A DNA stretch of 64,000 bases from Antitrichia curtipendula (taxonomy: Eukaryota; Streptophyta; Bryopsida; Hypnales; Leucodontaceae). Below are positions 9,458-22,415 of this stretch, in pieces (position 1 is the first letter of the stretch; each line of letters begins with the position of its first letter). Where the stretch lies: the NCBI GenBank assembly GCA_951230915.1, contig OX579633.1:22106574-22170573 (forward strand), written 5' to 3'. The notes beneath the pieces were generated by a model. The model searched no databases, was not told the origin of the DNA, and saw nothing but the letters and a program-made list of their open reading frames with translations. A program made the translations under genes and the position numbers.

Positions 9458-11239
9458 TTAGATTGAAGCCATGTCCGCAGAGAACGGGAACCGGGATTTC
9501 TGCACGGCCACCAAATTGAGGTCAGTGGTGAGACAGAAGGAGTAGTTGTAGTCCGTCTGTGGCAGCGCACTCTGGAAATCCTTCGTGATCTCCTTCCAGT
9601 CGCTGTCTGCGGAGAGGACTTTGATGTCGGTGAGCCCGGATGTGGTCCCGTACTTATGGATAGCATACAAATCATCGTTGGGCGCCAGAAGGAATTCCCA
9701 GGAGTCGTCCGTCTCGGGAAGGGCCGTTTTGTTGTCTCCTTCGTTAGTCTTCGGTGACCACGATGTATAATGCCCTCCGACCCCATCATCATACAGCATC
9801 CGCAAACACTCGGTCCTAGGGTTCTTGGAATTCGTTCTTGATTTGTGGATGCAAATGAGGTCCAAGTTCTCGGCCAGAAGGAATGTCCATGTGTGGTCGA
9901 CCTCGTCGAGAAGGGTGGGCACCTCTAGTGTGTAGCTCTGGTACCTCGACACCCATGACAAGATACGGACCTCCACTTTCTCGGTTTCACAGTTTGATTT
10001 CTTGATCACGAACATGTCCATGTTCTTTGCGAATAGAAACTCACAAGCGTCGTCTGTTACCGGCCAAGCTGTGACCATCGGGACACTAGGCCCCTGGAAG
10101 CGGTAGGACTCGCGAAAGAAGCTTACTTCCGTCTTCGAGACGGAACTCGTGTGATTCTTCTGCACAATACGAAGATAACTCTCTTGGAAGCCGTGGTTTT
10201 CCACGCTGTCGCTACTGCTTGTGATTACCGGCGTCGTGGAGCGCGTTATCCATGAGAACGCATGCAAATCGCCTGGGACGGAGAAGGCACTCTTAATCAC
10301 AAGCAGTCGTCGACCTTGGTCGTGGAAGGGCTTTTCCACCACCTGAAAGGTCACAAACGGAGACGAGGTGCGAGATTTGTTGATGACAAACAAGTCGGAA
10401 GTGGCGGGTATAACCGTCTTGTTCGGGGCCAGCGCAAAGCTGTACCTATGGTCAAGCTTGGGGAAATCCAAAGGCACAAGTTCTTTCGCTTGGTACAGGG
10501 ACTTCGCTGTCAGGCGGTACAAATGGGAGCTTCTTTCCTTCTTGTTCACCACCCAAACATCTTTGTTGGGATCCACTCCCAGGAAGCTCCACGTCAAATC
10601 CGTCCAGGGCAGGCCAGTTGCCAGGTGAAGAACGAAGGTCTGGTAGCCGCTTGCAGCGGACAGAATATGAATCTCCGTCATCGATGGCGACCGCTGCTTC
10701 TTGATCACCCAAAGGTCATCGTTGCTGTCCACCAGAAACTCATAGTCATGACCGAGCTTGTGGTCATCAGGGAGGATGTTGTGGTGGTGCCGGTGACGTC
10801 TGTAGTTGAATTCGTGACTGAGCACATGCAGCTGCGAATGCTCCGAGCTATTGTCGGATCTCCGGATGGCAAACAGGTCTCGACTGACCCCCAAAGCGAA
10901 GGTCCACGAGTCGTCAGTCTGGTGAAGGGCTGTGGCCGTTTGGAAGATGAGGGTTTTGTACGAGGACGCGTAGGAGTAGATGTGAACTTCGGTACTTTGG
11001 GTGCCCGTGTGCGCCTTCTTGATTACAAACAGGTCGTTGCTGCCGTCCCGGGCTATCAGAAACTGGAACACATTCTCGGACTGGGGGAAGCCCGTGTCCA
11101 TCTGGAAGTCGATCTCCCTGTACTTGGAGCTTGCTGTCAGCACCCGCACATTTGTAAAGTCAGCCATCCTCGACATCCTAGACGCAGCAAATGCTCTACG
11201 AAACTCGGTATGGAATTGTATGCGTGTGCCGTGGGACAA
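9458..11239 (-). CDS. Intronless FG-GAP/VCBS-like repeat protein
   Basis: A single uninterrupted frame of 593 codons. The body is about ten imperfect units of 50-60 residues with the pattern W/Y-x-F-x-L-A-x-N-x-D-L-x-x-I-x-K, then S/T-rich, then TEVxxLSxxSxY, then TxLPxTDD (examples: DLFVIKKAHTGTQSTEVHIY, DLYAIHKYGTTSGLTDIKVL). The pattern resembles bacterial FG-GAP/VCBS repeat proteins, which fold as beta-propellers, but the usual DWNGDGxxD calcium loops are replaced by short turns. No signal peptide or membrane helix is evident. The first Met is at 11239; the Met of MADFTNVRVL (about 25 codons in) is an equally plausible start. Coding DNA is clearly more GC-rich than its surroundings. Lack of introns beside intron-rich neighbours, and the repeat type, suggest horizontal acquisition or a retrocopy. 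Function unknown. The plus-strand frame 10262-11386 is its antisense. Confidence 0.8.
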   Translation of the reverse strand: MSHGTRIQFHTEFRRAFAASRMSRMADFTNVRVLTASSKYREIDFQMDTGFPQSENVFQFLIARDGSNDLFVIKKAHTGTQSTEVHIYSYASSYKTLIFQTATALHQTDDSWTFALGVSRDLFAIRRSDNSSEHSQLHVLSHEFNYRRHRHHHNILPDDHKLGHDYEFLVDSNDDLWVIKKQRSPSMTEIHILSAASGYQTFVLHLATGLPWTDLTWSFLGVDPNKDVWVVNKKERSSHLYRLTAKSLYQAKELVPLDFPKLDHRYSFALAPNKTVIPATSDLFVINKSRTSSPFVTFQVVEKPFHDQGRRLLVIKSAFSVPGDLHAFSWITRSTTPVITSSSDSVENHGFQESYLRIVQKNHTSSVSKTEVSFFRESYRFQGPSVPMVTAWPVTDDACEFLFAKNMDMFVIKKSNCETEKVEVRILSWVSRYQSYTLEVPTLLDEVDHTWTFLLAENLDLICIHKSRTNSKNPRTECLRMLYDDGVGGHYTSWSPKTNEGDNKTALPETDDSWEFLLAPNDDLYAIHKYGTTSGLTDIKVLSADSDWKEITKDFQSALPQTDYNYSFCLTTDLNLVAVQKSRFPFSADMASI

Positions 11240-14200
11240 GGATCACGATGGAGAATTGGAGATTACACGGACTGTGCAGGACTTCAGTTTCAGCTGATTC
11301 TGCAAGACAAGGACACACAAGGTGGTCACTCTTACAATTCAATAAATAACGCTCTCAGTTCAGACTCCAGTACTCCACAAGCATGAGAAAATCAAGCGAC
11401 ACAAATGTCAATCCGGCCCCCTTGCCTCCGCTCCGTATACATGCAAGGACTAGTACGAAAATGGCATACTGTGAATGATACTCATGAAGTATCAGTCTAG
11501 CACTCCAACGACTTGTAAAACTAATAATTCCACTTGATTTCAGTCACAAATAAACAAAAGTCGGCAGAACTACGAACCGAGAAAGTTCTACTGCTGCAGC
11601 CACTTGAAAGTCAGGTACCCAAAGTGTGGCGTGATCATAGAACAACTGCTTCAACTCGAGACCAACAAGCAAGTCAACTGGAGCAATCAGAAAACTTACG
11701 ATGCAGCAAGCTGTGACATGAGTGTGAAGTGGTGGTCATTGCACTACAAATTTGAGTCTTTATACTACTTGAAGTCAGCGTCCCAGCCTCGGCATACATG
11801 CACACGGCCTGGATGAAAGCAAAAAAAGGTAGCATCATTTCAAGCTGGCCTACAAAATTTATGACGGAACTAGATCTCATGTTAACAGTGATGTACTTCT
11901 TGCTTAATCGGGCCAGGGTTGACATTGTGCTCGTGCGTGCCAGTGTTTTATCATTTTGAAGAAGTACCCTGCTATTTCTTCAATACTCATGTGATACTTG
12001 GGGTGATACTGGGTGATATCTGTATCAAAACGTAAAATTTGGCCAAGATACAGTGGTAATCTGGCTCTTTAGATCGCGAATATTGAAAATTTCCTTCAAG
12101 AAAAATAGCCACCGTCTTTTGGCTGGAGCCAACTGGTGAAAAATCGTGCATAAAAACACACACTGTTCAGTTAAGCACACTGTTAAAATGTCCGTTTTTT
12201 ATAATGCAACAATTCAGAAACGGCATGTAACACTGTATTTCACGACCGCACACAAACGGCATGTAACACTGTCAGTGTGCGAAACAGTGCCAGTCGTGAA
12301 CTACAGTCAGTTCACATGCTGTTTCTGAATTGTTTCTGAGCCTGCTTTCTATTTGACGATGAAGTGCTAGAGATGGCTGACATTAGTAATAAGACAACGA
12401 ACACTCGAAACGCAAGTCACTGAGGCTCGTCAAAGCAGCACTGAAAAGATTCCAACTCCACTTTCCAGAAATGGTTTCAATGCTGTAATCAGGTTGGAAC
12501 TCTACACACAGTGACTCGACTGACTTCAAAAAAATTGAGTCTATGTTTTGTTATGCTTTGTTCAGTTTCACTTGATGTTGGGGGAAGAAACGGTGGCTGG
12601 AGTTCGAAGTCAAAATGAGTAGGTGGAATTGGGGGGAAAACTAGTTGCAATTTGAAAACATCTGCAAAAAACCGGTGAAAAATTCTATAAATTTTCTATT
12701 TTGAGTAAAAAATAGAGAGAATAACTGGACTCTGTACTTGAAAAATAGGTTTGATTTGGAAAATGAAGGAAAATAGCTTGTAAAACTCATAAAACTTCCC
12801 AAATGTTGGTTACAATTTGTGCACCATACTTTGAAAACGAGGGGACAAAATCCAAATGAGCAAACATGAATGTTGTAGTTCCCGCATGTACTACAATCCT
12901 AAGAAAAATTAAATGTAGAAAACAATTACAATTTGGAAGTGAATGAATTCCAAATGTAGATTCAATTATTTCACTAGTTTTCATAATCACCCACCAAACC
13001 ACCCATACTTTGTTTTTGAGCCACTGTGGCTTTAATATTTTACTAGTGTGCCCATGTGCCATTGTCACAACTGTAATAAAAATGAAAGTAATTTTCTATA
13101 ATTTTTTAATCCATAAAAAACTTTGAAATACAATATCTTTTCTTCCATAAGTCGGAATGTCACAAAACAAAGCCTGTGCACCCTTCCTTGCCAAGGGCTT
13201 CCCAATGGTACCAAGAAATGCGATTGAGGGACACATGGTCCAAAATATCTCATTGTAACAAATAAAACAAAAAAATTAAAAAAATTAAATTTAAGGTGAT
13301 GGATGATTGCAAATTGTTGTACATCATTTTAAAACCCATCTTCATTGGTATTGTAAAAAGTTGAAAAATGTATGCATCAAAGTATACAAAGAGAGAGAAA
13401 AAATGTAGATAATATCACTTTGAATGGAATTTGAAGATCATTCACAAATAAAAGATTTGAGATTTCATTTAAATATTATTATAGATGATCTATAGGTTGC
13501 AAATTGAAACATTGTTGCAAACATTCACTTTGAATAGATTTGAAGATATTTGACGTATTACACAATTCATACAAATCATTTTAATTTTAATTAAAACTAA
13601 AACTAGCAACCAAAATTAATATTTTCACTACAATCTTTTTGAATCCAAAATGTTTGTTTGTAAGGGTATTTACATAGTACATTTGTTTGGATTATAGGTG
13701 ATTTAATATATCATTGCAACAATAATTTCAAACCCAAAGTTTGAGTTATTTTGAATGAATACTTTTTAACCCTAAAGGATCATGTTTAGAGGCCCAAAAT
13801 TGCTTCAATATACTTGTCCCAAAAACAAGGTCAAAATCTTCAATAATACTCATTTTTTAACAAGCTGAACAACATTGTCCCTCAATTAATTTGTTCAAGT
13901 ATATTGTCCCAAAATTTTAGAGTGAATATCCCCATTGATTGCAAGTTAATTGTGCCTAAACTTCAAAATGTAGGCTTTTCTAGTCCTTTTAATTACAAGT
14001 TAAAATTTTGTCTTTCAACGTTTTTAGGAAAAAACACATATGTCCTATAGCTTGTGCATTTTAGTAAAAATTTGGAAAATGGGTTGAAAATATATATTAA
14101 AAAAAATAACCAAAAATATTTTTATATTCATTTAAGAAAATAATGTAGAGTGGAAGTTGTTATTGATTGAAAAGATATAACTAATATGCTAATAACTTTT

Positions 14201-14368
14201 GGAAGAATTTCAGGATTGTTAATCCCTATGTGCTAAGAGTTTGGACTAGTGCCAAGCTTAGACTTGCAACTGCAAAAATCATCACACACAAAATTAACTA
14301 ACTTGCACACAACAAGAGATACATTTGTACACTTCCAATTTTTCAAGCTTTTGGAGTTGAGTTCCTTC

Positions 14369-14369
<1 letters not shown>
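11240..14369. other. Gene-free AT-rich spacer
   Basis: No supported gene. Includes a foldback at 12206-12335. The reading frames here (for example 11674-11925 minus, 12787-13253 minus) lack recognisable domains or plausible splicing. Confidence 0.55.
12206..12335. repeat. Foldback repeat with internal direct repeats
   Basis: AACAATTCAGAAACGGCATGT at the left pairs with ACATGCTGTTTCTGAATTGTT at the right. CACGAC and GTCGTG pair further in. AAACGGCATGTAACACTGT is also directly repeated inside (about 12218 and 12252). Looks like a short inverted-repeat element remnant. Confidence 0.5.

Positions 14370-14422
<53 letters not shown>
14370..14422. repeat. (TA)n microsatellite
   Basis: About 26 uninterrupted TA units about 110 bases before the CACTA element. 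The Tyr/Ile-rich frames across it are artefacts. Confidence 0.97.
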
Positions 14423-14427
<5 letters not shown>

Positions 14428-14533
14428 GATAGTCTACAGAGCCTGTCAAGAACCTGTCTATTTAAATCAATACACTGGTTGTCCAAGTCATTTTTAAAAA
14501 ATGGACTGTCTAAACAACCCATTAATGACTTGT

Positions 14534-16328
14534 CACTACAACAAAACCAATGTTTTATGACTGCAAAATATGACTGCAATGAGTTGTATAATCGAAAAAT
14601 ATGACTGATCATAGAAATCACTATAGATGACTGCAATATGACTGACATGAGTCATTACCAACGAGTCGCTTTGGACATCAGTCATATTTTGGGGGGGATA
14701 TAATTATATATAATTAGTTGTATTTTGCCAACAAGACGTATTCTTTGACTATCTTTGAGGGCTTCACTTTTTTTTGAATTGCTCGGACAAACAAAAATAA
14801 ATCCTACGTGGCATGTGAGTATGTGACTCCATGTAATCATTTTTTTGGCTGACGTGGAATATGACTGCGGTTAGTCATATTTTGGCTAATTAGACATATG
14901 AATTTGTATAATCATATTTTTTGTAGATGTGGAATATGACTTTTGTTAGTCATATTTTTGAATGATGTAGAATATGACTCTTGTGAGTCATATTTTACTA
15001 ATGTGAAATATGACTCTTATGAGTCATATTTTGGTTGATATGGTAGTTCACATGGATGTCATTGGTAGTTAATGACTAATTGCAGTCATATTTTGAAAAA
15101 TACAAAGTCATATTTTGGAAAAGATTCCTTGTAATTAAAAATAAATACATATGATTTTAGAGATATACTAGAGATAATCATATTGGAGAGAGAGAATGCA
15201 AGAAGGAAAGCAACTCTCTTCATTGACATTTATTAGTCACCAATACAAAACATATATACCACAATGAATCATTCACAAAATCCAATAAGGCCTATATTCT
15301 TTACAATAATGTGAAGATGGCTCTATTGGGTTGCAAGTAGCCTCCGATGACTTTGTTTCAACTTTTGGTGCCTGCATATACAATTAAAGAAACGGGAGGT
15401 TAATTTTTAGTGAATGAACAACAAAGCTCAACCTTCAAAGGCTTATAACAACACAAAATATGTAGGTCAAGTTTAGGGTAGGAAGAATAAGAATGGTGAT
15501 GGAGAAAACAAGAAGAAAAAATGAACAAGTACTTAGAGATAAACAACAAGCAAGAATTAAGATGCAATAAAAAAAAAAGCAACAACTAAGACACAACAAA
15601 CAACAACAAAAAACAAGAGTTAAGATGCAACAAGAAGAAACAAGAAACAAGAATTTAAAAACAACAAGAGGAAACTAAAACTGACAAGAACTAAGAAGAA
15701 AGAGTTAAAATGCTAGAGAAAGAAAGAACTTAGATACAACAACAAGAAACAAGAAGTATAATTAGAACTAAAAGGGGCAAGAAGCAAGAGTTAGGATGCA
15801 ACAAAAGGAAACAATTAAGAAGCAAAAAATAAGAAGCAATAACAAGTATGATCTAAGAGACAACAAAAGGCAAGGAAGAAGGGCCAAAAGAAGTGGCGGC
15901 TAGGGTTTCAAAACCCTAAAAAGTGGTGGCTAGGGTTTTAAAATCCTAAAAAAGTGGTGACTAGGTTTCAAAATCCTAAAAAATAGGTGAGTAGGATTTC
16001 AAAATTCTAAACAATGATTTGCCCATATTTTTTTTGGAATTGCCCGTAATTTTCTTGGATTACCCAAAACAAAAAAAATGTCACTACCATGGAAATATGA
16101 CTGGGAATATGATTCAATGTTCCCCAAACATGTTTCCAACGTTCCTTATGAAGTACTTTGGTGTTCCCAATGGTTGTATAGTGTAAATTTGTTAAGTGTA
16201 AGGCCCAAAAATGACTGGCAGTCATATTTCTCCCCAAAGTGTTGGCCTTCAAGAATATGATTGCAACTAGTTGCCAGTCATCCTCAGTCATATTTTTGCA
16301 GTCATAAAATACCCGTTTTCTTATAGTG
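14534..16328. mobile_element. Non-autonomous CACTA (EnSpm-like) transposon
   Basis: Left terminus CACTACAACAAAACCAATGT with TTTATGACTGC; right terminus read inward CACTATAAGAAAACGGGTAT with TTTATGACTGC. Both begin CACTA and share the inner 11 bases. A 3-bp target duplication TGT lies at 14531-14533 and 16329-16331, the size expected for CACTA elements. Both ends are dense in TATGACTGCAA and GAGTCATATTTTGG motifs in both orientations, like the subterminal transposase-binding repeats of EnSpm. No transposase is encoded; the middle is A-rich with a minisatellite. Complete at both ends, so mobilisable only by a transposase from elsewhere. Confidence 0.85.
15893..16012. repeat. Minisatellite inside the CACTA element
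   Basis: About four units of 30-35 bp of the form GTGGYGGCTAGGGTTTCAAA, then ACCCTAAAAA, diverging to the right. Each unit holds a telomere-like TAGGGTTT / AACCCTAA inverted pair. Confidence 0.75.
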
Positions 16329-16331
16329 TGT

Positions 16332-17983
16332 CCAACCACATCGATGGACAAGTTGATGAAGGCATCAAAAAAAAAATTGGCTGACATGAATCTTGGTGCG
16401 TCAAGATGCTTCCCGACCAATGTTGATGGATATTTTGATGAAAAAGCCAACTTCATGACACAGTAGACAGTCTTGATGTCGACAAATATTTTATGTGGAT
16501 GATAAAATGGACAGAGTCAAAAAAATCTACAATAAAGAGTGATTGACTAGAATTGTGCCATTATACTAATAGTGTATATATCAAAAAAATTTAAGTGTAA
16601 ATGTAACTCATTGACCACAAGTGGTAGAAGTTGTCACATTGCACAAATACAAAGATTTACCTTAGTAAGTTGAACAAATTGAAAACCTTACAATACAAAG
16701 ATAGAGTTTGTAATCCATTTAACTTCAATCTTTGAAGCTATATGTGTTAAACACACTCATATTGAATGGGATGTTTACAAGATAGTTTCAATGATAAACT
16801 TGTTATAAGCCCCTAAGAGTTGGAGGGTGTTTTGCATGAGGAAAAGTCTAAAATTGCCAATTTTTGATGCATTGTCCAAAATGAAATGATTAATTTTTTT
16901 TTAAATTTCAAACATACAAAAGTGCGATAAACAAGTAATGCAATGTGTGGAAAAAATTCCAGCCCATTTGGTCATGTATATTAAAAAATCAAAATGTTTG
17001 AAGTGAGAAAAAAAAATTCATTTGTGAGAAATAGGGTTAGCAAACTTTAAGTCCTTCTTGGAGTAAATTTTTTTATCTATATAAAAATGAGAATTTTGAC
17101 CATTCATAAATACATGATGCTAGATTCACTCATGAAAATGTCATGATCCTTGTCACAATCTCTAATAGATGAATGCATTTGATAAATGAAAGAATTGTGT
17201 CATGACTTTTGTCATGACTAGGGATGGATGAATGATGACCACGGATGGATAAATGATGACTAGTAATAATGACCAAGGATGGATGAATGATGATTGATCA
17301 TCATGACCCTGGATGGATCAATGCATTGATGGATAACTAATTCATGATGTAATGTGAATTAGTGGATGAGCAAAAATTGATGGAGATAGATATCTCTTGA
17401 TGATGGATTTATGACAAGTGTACTGGAACTTGGAGTTAGACAACTTCCAGTCGAAGATCAAGATTAGATGAGATAGGAATTGATACTTAGAATACTTCTA
17501 AGTATGACTAAGAGTTGTACTTTAGTGGATGGTGCTAGATAGAACTAAGGATAGAAAGCTGAAGGGTAGAAAAGAAGACCTAGTCTATTGGAAGGACTAA
17601 TAGTCTTTGATTGATACATAATATAGAGCTTAGGGGTAAAGAGTCTCTCTTCTCTTTGGAGATTGATATCTCTCTATGGTCGGGTGGTTTGAGCTCTTGT
17701 TGTTGTTAATAAATCTATTTTGTGTTTTTATTGCCTTCTATTGCTATTTGAAGTTGCGGTTTTAGAGAGGTCTGTAACAGAAAATTTTCAGCAAATACAC
17801 ACTCTAGCTTACTCTAAATCACCCTACAATGCAAGAAGGTTAAGAACTTTAGCAATACACTAGTCATTTTTTGATGATTTTTTGTGAAACAAAGAAATGT
17901 TTATATGACTTTTAAATGGTGAAAAAATAGAGAAAAACATTTGGAATATGTGGAAAAACTTTCAAAAACTTTGACTTCTCATA
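16332..17983. other. Gene-free spacer
   Basis: AT-rich, with a GGATGGATGAATGATGAC-type minisatellite at about 17215-17345. No supported gene. Confidence 0.55.
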
Positions 17984-18714
17984 GGGTGATTGCAAGAAAC
18001 ACTTGTCCTATTTATTGTCCCCTTGCTCTTGGACAAGTGGATTTTGGCTGTAACTTTTTCATCGTATGTCTTTTTTCTATGAAATTTGAAGTGAAGGTAC
18101 ACATAAAAGTTTTGGAAATTCAGTATTTTTTTCCAATTTTACCAATTTTATTTACTATTTTTAAACTGCCCCCGATTGGATGTCTACCTTGGCCATTTTA
18201 GGGGTTTTGAGTCCTATTTCCAATCCAAAAATACGAATTTGAAAGTGAAAATTGGGAGACAAGGAGTTATACTAAAGTTACACAAGACTATGAAGAGATT
18301 TTCTAAAAACAATAAAGTATCCACCTTCCACATGTGCTCAAAGTGCACTACCTATGTACACGTGCAAAGAACACAATTTTGATTTTCCAAAAATAAAAAA
18401 GAGTGAAAAAGAAGAAACTACAAGTAAGGAAAAGTGACTATTTTTTTTTGAATTATTTGAATTATTTTACTATTTTCTAAAAATAAACTCAAAAGTATCT
18501 ATTTTGTTCTATTTTCCTAGGCCTCTTTGTTTGTGCATAACTTTTAGAGATAAATTTTTCTAAACTTCAATTTTCACATGTAAATTTTTTTGAATGCTTT
18601 ACGAATTACCCATATTTTATTTTATTTTAAAAAAAATTTATTGCAAAAGGTCATAGTACTCCAGTACTACGGCCATTTTGGCCAGAAAACGGCAAGTGTT
18701 TCTTGCAACTACCC
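17984..18714. mobile_element. TA-flanked MITE (731 bp)
   Basis: Left end GGGTGATTGCAAGAAACACT; right end read inward GGGTAGTTGCAAGAAACACT. Each is bordered by TA (17982-17983 and 18715-18716). The core is AT-rich and has no credible frame. TA duplication suggests Tc1/mariner ancestry. Confidence 0.65.
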
Positions 18715-18716
18715 TA

Positions 18717-21700
18717 TATTGCAAGATAATAGGCTTGAAGTTAAAAAAAATGTTTTTCTTTGGATCTATCCTAATATAGCTAACAAAATTTGACTCCTCT
18801 TAGAATGTGATTTGAAAATTAAAATATTCTTTGACAATTGCATGCCTTATTTTACTAGACACATACATGCAAAATTTCAAAGTTGATGAGCGTTTTTACA
18901 AAAGATGCCTAAATTGCTGTGGTTGCCAAACAAGTTCAAGGCGGCATAACTTTTCATTTGGGCATCTAATAAAAATAAATTTATACTTCCAATAAGGGAT
19001 ACATGTTGATATCTTGTGTCAAATTTTTGTGAACAGTTGTGAGCGCTTATTTATCCACCTTTGGTAAATAACGAGCACAACTATGTTCTAGTGTTTTGGG
19101 TTTGATTCCATCATAAGGGGTGCCTAACATCGGTCCATTGTGCCTTCCAAGCAATGGATCTTTTGCTACATTCCCTACTTGTCCTAAGTTTGTGAAGGAG
19201 TCTAAGAAGAAAAAAACAACTACTCAAAGCTAATTAACAAAGCTAAACTAGGCCACGGTGATCCTAAGTAGAATATTCTACAGCCCTAATTTATCAACTC
19301 TAATCCAAAGATTACCTTATGCCATTCCTAGAAATATAAAGTCCACCTAATTAGGACACTCCTAGAGAAAATTATGGATGGATGAAGTTTTGGCCCTACA
19401 TAGGTGCTCTAACTTCATCCACTCTTTTTTAAGGACTCCAATTTTCAATTTGACTTGGGATTTGGGATATGGGTTTCAATTCCTATGATTGGTATAAATA
19501 CTAAAGGTTGGCTTGTATGGATGAAATCCCCTAGAGTTCATCCATTACTTGTCCCAAACTTCATCCTTGTCTAACTTCTATGTTTTTAAATCTTTTCATA
19601 TATTTGTTATAGTTTGGGGTTACTCTAAGCTTATCCTATAAAGTTCTAAATCTAGATTTGACCTAGGCTTAACCTTCAAAGTTTCTAATTTACTTTCTAG
19701 TTTTACCTAGGGGGCTGAATTACCTTTGGGAATTTATTTTATTTTTGAATATCTATGATTTGTTCCTTGTAGACCTGCTTTTAGTCTTCTAATTTGACTA
19801 GTTACTCTAGGTTTGGACTTTCCTAGTAAATGTTATGCATGGATGATGTTTGACCACTAATCGGTCCCTCAAACTTCATCCATGATTTTCTCCTAATACA
19901 CAATTTGAATTGACTTTTGACTTTGCTTACACTCCCTATATTTTTGTTGCTTTCTAAGTTCTAATTTTTAGTCCTCTTGGATGAAATTAGCTAAGTTTCA
20001 TCCAATATGACCCCCAAGGTTCATCCACCTATATCTTTCTTGTTTTGACTCCGATTTCTATGTATTTTATGTTTTTGGAACCCTCTAGACCTCTACTCTA
20101 GGATATTACATACAAACTTGATATGACTTTGCTTCCTAAGGTTCTAACTTGATTCTAGGCCTCAGCCCTAACTAACACTTGTTAATTGCGGACATTAAAA
20201 CGGAAGGGGAGGGTTTAGCAACCTACCTCATATTAAAGATCTTGTACTAGGTTGCTGAAGTTCCCTTCTAGCTCCACATTAGTTGCCATCTTATTCCTTA
20301 GAAAATTTGCTAATTTGCTTTATAGAAAATCAATTCTAATTGTAATCCTAAGTCTAGCTATTTCTTCTTTTCTTTTCTCCTTCTCTTTCCCATACACCAT
20401 GTTAATTGCCCACCAACCACCCTTACAACTCCAAGGCACTTAATCCTTGAGCATCATAGAGAACGTTTTTTAGACGTTGAAAAGAAGAATTTGGGAGCGA
20501 CATAGCATAGGGTTCATTTCGATTGAAACTTGACAGGAGGGTGATTTAGGGTTGTCTGGGGTGGTGAATCACCACACTCCGCGCGCTTAATTGGCCTCAA
20601 GGAGCTTTAATTGGACATGAAAGGATTTGCAGCTCGCAAGCACAGAAGATTGTACCATGCTGGAAGACAAGAGATGCCAAGAATCCTTTAGCTTTTGGAT
20701 GCAACAACAAGCAATTTCCTTCTAATTTGTCTCCATTTTTTTTCCTATTGACTCTTACCTTATTGATGTACATCATATTGCATTCCTAGAGACATTTGAT
20801 TTGTCACATGCTCTTCAAAAATCACCAAATATTCTACTTGCAAAAAAATGCCCCGAATACGTGGAAAAGCCTGTTAATCAAGTATTATAATCTCTAAATC
20901 CACGAAGTGGATTCTCTCAAAAATTGCAGATCTACACTTGGCAACTTGTTCACTTTGGAATGCAACGGTGAATTATTCAGTCACCTAGTAAATTTGCAAT
21001 TATCTTTGTTTTTCTAGATAGCATTCAAAAGCTCATCACTTTCTTCGTTCTCACTGTGACACACATGGGTTAAATGGGCACGTTCTTTTGTTCTTTTATA
21101 CTTTGGCCATCCAATGGCCCACAATGCCTCTTGGGATTTCTCTAATCTTCTTCCTATTTCATCTTCCTCCTACTAAACCCCCTCCCTTGTCATCTTCCTC
21201 ATGTTTTCTTCTTCTTGTCTTTTGCCTTGACGTTGAAAGGTTTGTTGTGTATGGATGGAGAGCTTGGAGGAGTGGTTGATGCGTGATTGTATGAGAGTGC
21301 TAAACTATGCTACATTTCTATTCCTAATCCCCCTTTTTGTTTGGCTTTCTACTTCTATTCCTTTTTTTATTCGACTTCCACTCTACTAATTTGACTCTAT
21401 TAAGTCTATTTCCCTTCCTATCCTAATACTACTTAGTTTCTTCTACCTAATTTCTTCCTACCTTTCTTTTTTCCTCCCTTCTCCCCTAATTAGTTAGGTT
21501 ACTAGAAGTAGATTTAGGAGGAAAAAAAAATCCAAAAAGACAAGGCAGAGGTTGGCTTCATGGCTTGTGCTGGATTGCTCAGCCTAATTGTGGTCAGCTT
21601 GGCCACTGAGAGCCATTTTTGGCTGAGCTGGGTCGCCCAAACGTTGAGATTCTTGGCTTGATCTAGGTTGTTTGGTTGGTGGAGTGGCCTAGCTTGATGG

Positions 21701-22218
21701 GCAGCCTAACTTGAGCTGCGTTTTGATACGGTTATGCTGGCCTTAACCATCTCGGGATGGACTATTTGGGAGCTTATGAGTGATTTTTACCGTCATAGCA
21801 AAAACCACCTCTAGAGTTTGGCTAAGGGGAGTGTATAGGACCACTAAACTATTTAGTCTCCAAGCAATGGACTTCTAATTTATCACGCTCCAAATTGTCT
21901 TAAAATTCTCATGCAATATCGAGGCAGCCAACCTAACATCATAAAAATATACCCTAACACTCCAAAAATCATCCTAATCCATGTTTAAGAAGTAGGATAA
22001 CCTCCTAGACCAAAAGTCCCCCTCAAAACTCCCAATTTGGATCCAAAATGGCCAAATGGAGTCCTAAAAAATGTTCACAGCACACAAATCATTCTTATCA
22101 AGACTGAAATTCACATTTACATAGGTCTCCCATTTTAACCCCCACTTAAGTTCATAGAATTCAACATAAGGCATGCACCACCTCAACTTAGGTAATTAAT
22201 TTCTTACTTCCATTTCAT
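18717..22218. other. Gene-free spacer left of the 15.7-kb element
   Basis: AT-rich and pyrimidine-biased, with scattered ACTTCATCCA motifs. I looked for LTRs, reverse transcriptase and transposase motifs and found none convincing. Probably decayed repeats. Confidence 0.45.
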
Positions 22219-22228
22219 CATTCACACA

Positions 22229-22415
22229 CAACGACGCTAGCATGTGAGCCTAAAAATGCGAGCCTACGAGCCTTGAGCCTAGGTTTTGCGAGCCTAGAGC
22301 TTGGATAGGCTCTGAAAATAGAATTTCAAAGATTACTTTTAGAAAAACAAAAAATAGGTGAATTTTTTAATAAAACAATATTATTTTTTGAAAATTATAA
22401 TACCTATGACCGTGG
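22229..22415 (+). repeat. Left terminal inverted repeat region
   Basis: Begins CAACGACGCTAGCATGTGAG and continues with GAGCCT-rich sequence to ACCTATGACCGTGG at 22402-22415. A second CCTATAACCGTGG follows at 22428. Confidence 0.6.

Noticed and set aside
10262..11386. 374-codon plus-strand frame
   Set aside because: Exact antisense of the FG-GAP-like gene; its composition follows from codon use on the other strand and it shows no domain.
14233..14648. Open frames full of alternating Tyr and Ile
   Set aside because: They are translations of the (TA)n microsatellite.
18717..22218. LTR retrotransposon suspected from pyrimidine-rich tracts and repeated TTCATCC motifs
   Set aside because: No direct LTR pair, primer-binding site, or reverse transcriptase/integrase motif could be found.
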